A stretch of DNA of 64,000 nt from Utricularia gibba (taxonomy: Eukaryota; Streptophyta; Magnoliopsida; Lamiales; Lentibulariaceae). Below, piece after piece: positions 59,231-64,000 of the stretch (the stretch's first letter is position 1; every line of letters begins with the position of its first letter). Location of the stretch: NCBI GenBank assembly GCA_002189035.1, contig NEEC01000008.1, positions 372,001 through 436,000 on the forward strand. Reading direction: 5' to 3'. Under the pieces are notes generated by a model. That model was not told the origin of the DNA. It did no database searches and worked only from the letters and a program-made list of their open reading frames with translations. Position numbers and translations under genes: made by a program.

Positions 59231-61085
59231 TCATGAACGGTCGGGGAGGTAGCGCCAGAGCATGGCTCCGATCAAGTTATTCAGCGCGTGAGAGGCCATG
59301 GGAACAGCAACGCTGCCGGACCATGCTGTTGAATAGCCGTAGACGAGGCCAACAAAAGTTGCCCTGCGCAAAGGAAAGATACCCCGTTTGAAGCAGTGGA
59401 TGAAGAAGCCTGCCATGCATCGATCACTAGAGTACCATATTGCAAAGGAGTAGTTGCGCCCACTTCCAATGTGCAGCACACCGAACAAGGCAGCGACCAT
59501 GAAGATGCCTGTCCAGTTGGTGCCCAGAAGCGGCAACAGCGCTCCACGGAAGGCAAGTTCCTGATCACAGATATCACTGGTGAGAATGGAACGTATAATC
59601 TCTCTTCAGGTCTTCAACTTTGTACACAACTAAAGAGGGTGTGTTTCTATTAAATCTACTTTAGTTCTTCTCTTCACAGGCTTTCCCTTTTCACTAATGA
59701 ATACTCGGTGATGTGAGAAAAGAATTACCAACCGTGTGTAAAAGAAACAAATGAATCATCACTCGTGTATTTCCAGTGCAGGACACATACTCACCTCAGA
59801 GATTCCAGGCAAAAAAGCTACAATTAAATAATCCAGAGGTTCCAGTGAAGTCAGGACCTGGTGTTCAGCATGTAAAATCGATAGTGAACCATTGCTGTAA
59901 AGACCAAAAACGCTAACTCATTCAGAATTGGCATAAGAAGAGCAGATGTCATGAGACGAAGTGGATGAAAAAGTTTCACATCCAAAGAAATACCGTATCT
60001 GCATATCTACCTTATCATCTTTTCTTTTGTTGGCGACTATGGTGGTAATTAAGTTTATAATACAAACACTAGAAAAGTGGTTTTATCAAGAAATGTGCCA
60101 AAGATGGAGGGGAATACCTGCTCATTGGCAGCACTGCTAGACTTGGCGAAATCTGGCCATGTTTTCAGCAGCAATAGACGAGAGGATGTAACAAGAATAA
60201 CTGATCCAGCTACCAGCCCCAGATGCCATGGTTCAAAACCAACTGAGATTTTCAAAGATCGAGTGAAGCCTCAAGAAAAAAGAAATCTTCAATTTCATCA
60301 TCAACAGCTCTCATATTTACATGTTATATCTTCTGAACAAGTGATTACCGACCATCCTTGTAATGGTGCACCATGGCAAATCTACATATCCAGCAAGAAA
60401 AACATGCTTTTCCGTTACACAGGAGTTTCAAATAAAGAAGGTTGGCAATGGCAATGTATTTGAAATTCACGCGCACATATGCAATGGAATAAGCGTATGT
60501 TCTGAGAACTTTCAGGAATTCAAGGAACAAAATTTACCTGCCTGATTAGAATTCCTAACAAAGCTATTGTTCCGGAAGTAACCGTACACGCTTGAAGCAC
60601 AGCTTTTCTTGATGGAATGGTAACTGAACTCTTAGGATCCACATAACCATTAGAAAGTATCTCATCACCATTCTCAAATTCAACAACACTTCCGGGTGAA
60701 TCCTCAAGTAGATCATTTAGAGGCAAATTGGCGTTCTTTTTCCTAATTTTCACTTGTTTCCTCGACTTCTTGGTCTGGTTCTTGCATGCTAAGGCCTTCA
60801 CATAAATTCGATGTTCATTTCGGGGAGAAAACAGATGATGAGCGAGTGAGCAGCCAAGAAAATCAATAAAACTGAGAAAAAATTGAACACTTACCCACGT
60901 CAACTTGCGCGCGTTTTGCGATCTAGAGATGGCACCATCATGCCCTGGGTATCATTTTGCAAAACGTCTAGAAGAAAATGTCCAGAAATTCTACATACAA
61001 AGCAGATGAATGTTGAGAAAAAGATGAAGGCGATACATGATAGCCGCAGTGTACGCTGTAGATGTCCGAAGCTTAGCAAATCCAT
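59231..61085 (-). CDS. CPBP-family (CAAX/Rce1-like) intramembrane protease, probably plastid
   Basis: Minus-strand exons: 61085-61037, 60944-60895, 60795-60538, 60242-60118, 59857-59795, 59560-59436, 59363-59231. The first two exons are inferred from splice signals and phase. The N-terminus 'MDLLSFGHLQRTLRLS' and basic 'SRSQNARKLTW' look like a plastid transit peptide. After a linker there are several membrane segments. The protease signature is 'LPGISE|ELAFRGALLPLLGTNW', with the paired Glu (EE) followed by Phe-Arg, then 'FGVLHIGSGRNYSFAIW' and 'SHALNNLIGAMLWRY' with the further catalytic residues. Plant relatives are predicted glutamic-type intramembrane proteases such as At5g60750; substrates are unknown. 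The join between 60538 and 60242 is out of phase by one base; a GGG donor context (CAGG|GT) instead of CAG|GT, or an extra small exon, would repair it to 'ILIRQ-VGFEPWHLG'. Confidence 0.82.
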
Positions 61086-61473
61086 CTATCTGGATCCCAG
61101 CCCAAGAATGATGTGAACGAAGTTCCAACCTCTCGTATAGTCACGTAGATAGAGATGCTCAATGAAATGCCCGAAACAACATTACCAATGGTTGTTGAAT
61201 GGTGAAATAAAATTGGGCCACAGCAACTGAATTGACCTTTCTCAGAATGGGCCGATCGCCCAGACAGATTTTCGGGCTTGGGCTGAACTGTAACAACCAA
61301 ATTTACATTTTGTATTCCTTAGTACAGTACATCCGACAAGCCAACTTTATTGTGCGAGTCCCTGGGTATGCAGACAGTTGATTCCAGGGAATGAATTCCA
61401 AGAGGAAAAAGAAAGAAATATTCTACACGCATTTTACAAAAGCTAAACCAAATCGTATATGTATGTTCTTGCC
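61086..61473. promoter_or_regulatory. CPBP promoter / TNO1 3' flank
   Basis: 388 bases between the CPBP start and the TNO1-like stop on the same strand. AATTGGGCCACAG near 61211 and ATGGGCCGAT near 61247 (plus strand) are site II-like and probably belong to the CPBP promoter. The right half should be the TNO1-like 3' UTR. Confidence 0.5.
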
Positions 61474-64000
61474 TCAGAGTAGGGTGCCCAGTAACCAAAG
61501 ATGCACTGCGAGCATATAAGTAATGAGTCCCAGTCTCCCCCTGGGATGATTCATCAAAGCCCGACTTCCAGAGACCCTGTATTAGCAGATCAATCTAAGG
61601 TAGGCTAGAAAAGTGAGAGGAAAGGAAGAAGACAGGAGCAGCTTCATACCAGATTCCATCAATTCTATCTGCAACTACTCTTCCCTGTCTGGGAATCATG
61701 CCAGAGGTATTGAGGGATTTAAACACATGACCTGTAAAATAAGGTGGCGCATATCTGGTCAATGGACTCGATTTCTTGACCTCATCAGGATTTCATATCT
61801 CATTAAAAATAGGAATGTGGATGTGGGATGTGCATCTTGTTCAGATGAAGTTTCTTTGGCTGATGCATTATACCTTTGTCTTCATCAGAGTCCTTATCAT
61901 TTATCAGCGGTTGACCATCAGAATCAATATTGATAGCAAGGTGATCACTAGAGCCCTTCCTTAATGTACGTGCATGGGCGGCAGATGGGACGTGAGGGAT
62001 GCTAGTGACTTTGCCAGCAGCTCCCTGCAGTTTAAAAAAATCATTCATTTCTTCAATATGACAGTGAGCTAGTGAGCTTGCACTTGTATTCTTGCCAAGT
62101 ATGATCCAACACATTTCCGTTTCAATGACTGAGCATGTGAAGGAAGAAGAAGAAGAAGAAGAAGAATAAACGAGGAAGCTGGAGTACTAACCATTCCTTG
62201 CAATTCCGATATCTCAGACTGAGGAGGTAATGAAGCTACAGAGTTTTCCCTTTCATGCATTTTTTCTAAACCCCTCGCTGGGTTGGAGTTTTCATATGAT
62301 TTGGCCTTGTTTGACAAATCAGCCATATCCTTGGGGCACCAAGTTCTTCATTCTTTGATCGTAGTATCTCAGATTTGAGTGTAATAGCCATAACCAGTTG
62401 ATCAAGCATCGACAAAAGCTGTACTGAATCATGCATTTTCTTTTCATCCAGCAAGTCCGTTCCTCCTAACCTCTTAATCAGTCTTATTAGATCTGATTCA
62501 ATTTCCAATAGCTTGTTCATTTCTTCTGAGTCTGACATGTTTTCTGCTTTTCCCTTAACTTGTTTTCTCAGTGATACAATTTCTGGAATCTGTTGATCAA
62601 CCAATGACTTCAGCTCCTCGTTTTCTTTTAAAAGAAAGTTCACCTTGTGAAGATACTCATTGAAACTGTCTATAATGTAACACAGTTTCCGAAGATCTAT
62701 TGAGTCGTGAGCATCTCCACCCGAATTAGCAGACTCCATGGGGACTGTGATGCCATTCAATTTTTTAAAAATGGCATTCAACTGAGATTCTGGGAAGAGA
62801 GGGTCCATTTCTGCAAGAAAAAAAACGAAGCCAGCTGTTGCTAAGTACATTGTAATGAAAAATACCAGAGAGCAAGCATAAGAAGAGCATCAAACTCTTC
62901 ATCGAATTAGAATCCACATACCCTGAAATTTTGACAATGAAGCAGACAGGTCGGCTTCTCTCTTCCTCAGTTCATCCATTTTTTCTTTATAGTCATCTAT
63001 TTGAATAGAGTACAAGTTCTTTTGGGCCTCCAAATTATCCTCCAGTTTCCAGATCTGCTTTTTGTAAGATTCGCTTTCTTTGGAAGCTTTATCGAAATTA
63101 ATCTGCGTTACTTCCAATCTGTCCTGCAAATCTCCTGTCATCTCTGACATCTTATGGAATGAATCCTTTAACTGTTGGATGAGATCACAAATGTGTCTTG
63201 TCGCAATTAAAAGTTTCTCAGAGGCCTCGATATGGTTGGTGACAAGTGCTGTGGGAGTCTGCTGCTCGACTGTTTGGAAATCTACAGCCATATTACCTTC
63301 AAGCTTAATCAGTTCACTGATAGATCCCAATACAGGAAAACTATTACTCAACATTTCAGTGGCATCAGCGCAAGCGGAGGATAAAAATCTGTTATCACTC
63401 TCAATTGATGCAATAATTTCCTCTTGTTTTTGCTTATCAAGATCCAACTCCATAATATTTTGCTTGAGAACTTTTGTGTAATTTATTATACTTCTTATTC
63501 TATCTCTTGTAACATGCAATCTTCTCAACAGACTAACATATGATTCGTCGATGCAACCTGATAAATTGCCAAATTTATCAGCCAGCATCTTTCCTTTCTG
63601 ACACAATCTTTCATTTGCCTTCTCAATCTGAAGTGATAGGTCACCAACGTCAACCACATCAATTTCATTTTCAAAACTTTCCGAATTCCAAGAACTAACC
63701 GGGCTACTTGAATAACTAGTTGATACGGGATCCTACATATTGCAAAGAAGAGAAGCAGAGTTAATTAGACAAAACAAGAGATTCGCATAACCCAATGTAG
63801 ACTTCATTGCTCAAGTGATGTTATTTTTTTTGAATGAATAAGATATTTAACAAAAAAAAAATTACCTCCACATCAAAACGGATTTCTAAATCAGGCTCCA
63901 TTTCAGTAAAACAATCTCTGATATCTTTAAATAAAGAATCAATATTCTTCAAACTCTCGATGTGTCTTTCAGAGTAATGTGCAATCAAGGATGGAAGTGT
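61474..64000 (-). CDS. TNO1-like (SYP41-interacting) TGN coiled-coil protein, C-terminal part
   Basis: The gene continues past the right edge; only the 3' exons are present. On the minus strand: an exon from beyond 63998 to about 63867 ('YSERHIESLKNIDSLFKDIRDCFTEMEPDLEIRFDVE'), a large exon of about 63733-62920 ('DPVSTSYSSSPVSSWNSE' then a long coiled coil), about 62815-62190, 62030-61880 ('AAHARTLRKGSSDHLAINID'), about 61735-61630 ('GHVFKSLNTSGMIPRQGRVVADRIDGIW') and about 61590-61474, ending in 'RLGLITYMLAVHLWLLGTLL', a C-terminal membrane anchor. This layout fits my memory of Arabidopsis TNO1 (At1g24460), a trans-Golgi-network tether for the syntaxin SYP41 needed for vacuolar transport. 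Near 62331 one T is missing (plus strand), shifting 'NEELGAPKDMADLSNKAKSYENS' out of frame. Confidence 0.85.
62142..62166. repeat. (GAA)n microsatellite in a TNO1-like intron
   Basis: About eight GAA triplets on the plus strand, within an intron of the minus-strand gene. Confidence 0.9.

Overview
The window is nuclear DNA of a flowering plant, most likely a eudicot. Genes are split by many short GT-AG introns (plus a few GC-AG introns and one AT-AC intron), the encoded proteins are plant or chloroplast/peroxisome types, promoters carry plant 'site II' TGGGCC-type motifs, and the intergenic DNA is very AT-rich and full of decayed plant transposons (MULE, Ty1/copia, PIF/Harbinger). The species cannot be named from the sequence alone.

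Layout. 0.9-2.6 kb: decayed MULE transposase (minus). 3.5-20.8 kb: a gene-dense block: class III peroxidase (minus), EMB2004-like LRR/RNI protein (plus, 18 exons), LSM12-like protein (minus), equilibrative nucleoside transporter (plus), a broken partial copy of a radical-SAM gene, a NT-C2 (EEIG1/EHBP1-type) domain protein (minus), a mosaic patch built from peroxidase and LRR-gene pieces, and the intact RlmN-like radical-SAM gene (minus). 20.8-37.2 kb: transposon-rich desert with a Ty1/copia element (minus) split by another insertion, a PIF/Harbinger transposase (minus) and a second MULE (plus). 37.3-39.7 kb: peroxisomal glutamate:glyoxylate aminotransferase (minus). 41.3-46 kb and 49.3-52.4 kb: AT-rich desert carrying three copies of an unclassified ~1 kb repeat. 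46.5-48.5 kb: a small DUF1645-like protein (plus) and ARF1 GTPase (minus). 52.7-64 kb: 20S proteasome beta-2 subunit, oxysterol-binding-protein-related protein, CPBP/CAAX-type membrane protease and the C-terminal part of a TNO1-like coiled-coil Golgi protein, all minus.

These are independent housekeeping genes, not an operon or cluster. Two pairs are head-to-head and share short promoters (peroxidase/LRR, about 365 bp; LSM12/ENT, about 490 bp).

The most interesting signals are: (1) an AT-AC, U12-type intron in the LSM12 gene; (2) GC-AG introns in four genes of the window; (3) a mosaic patch at 18.3-18.7 kb joining peroxidase 3' sequence to an LRR-gene intron/exon, whose exact junction recurs inside the LRR gene's own intron 9 between 19-bp direct repeats; (4) a partial DNA-level duplicate of the RlmN gene 6 kb away; and (5) a consistent pattern of single-base deletions in short homopolymers inside otherwise intact, conserved genes (LRR, ENT, ARF1, proteasome twice, TNO1), which looks like consensus sequencing error more than pseudogenisation. 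I found no wholly new biological system. Exon coordinates were derived by hand from splice signals, reading phase and recalled family sequences; no database search was run.
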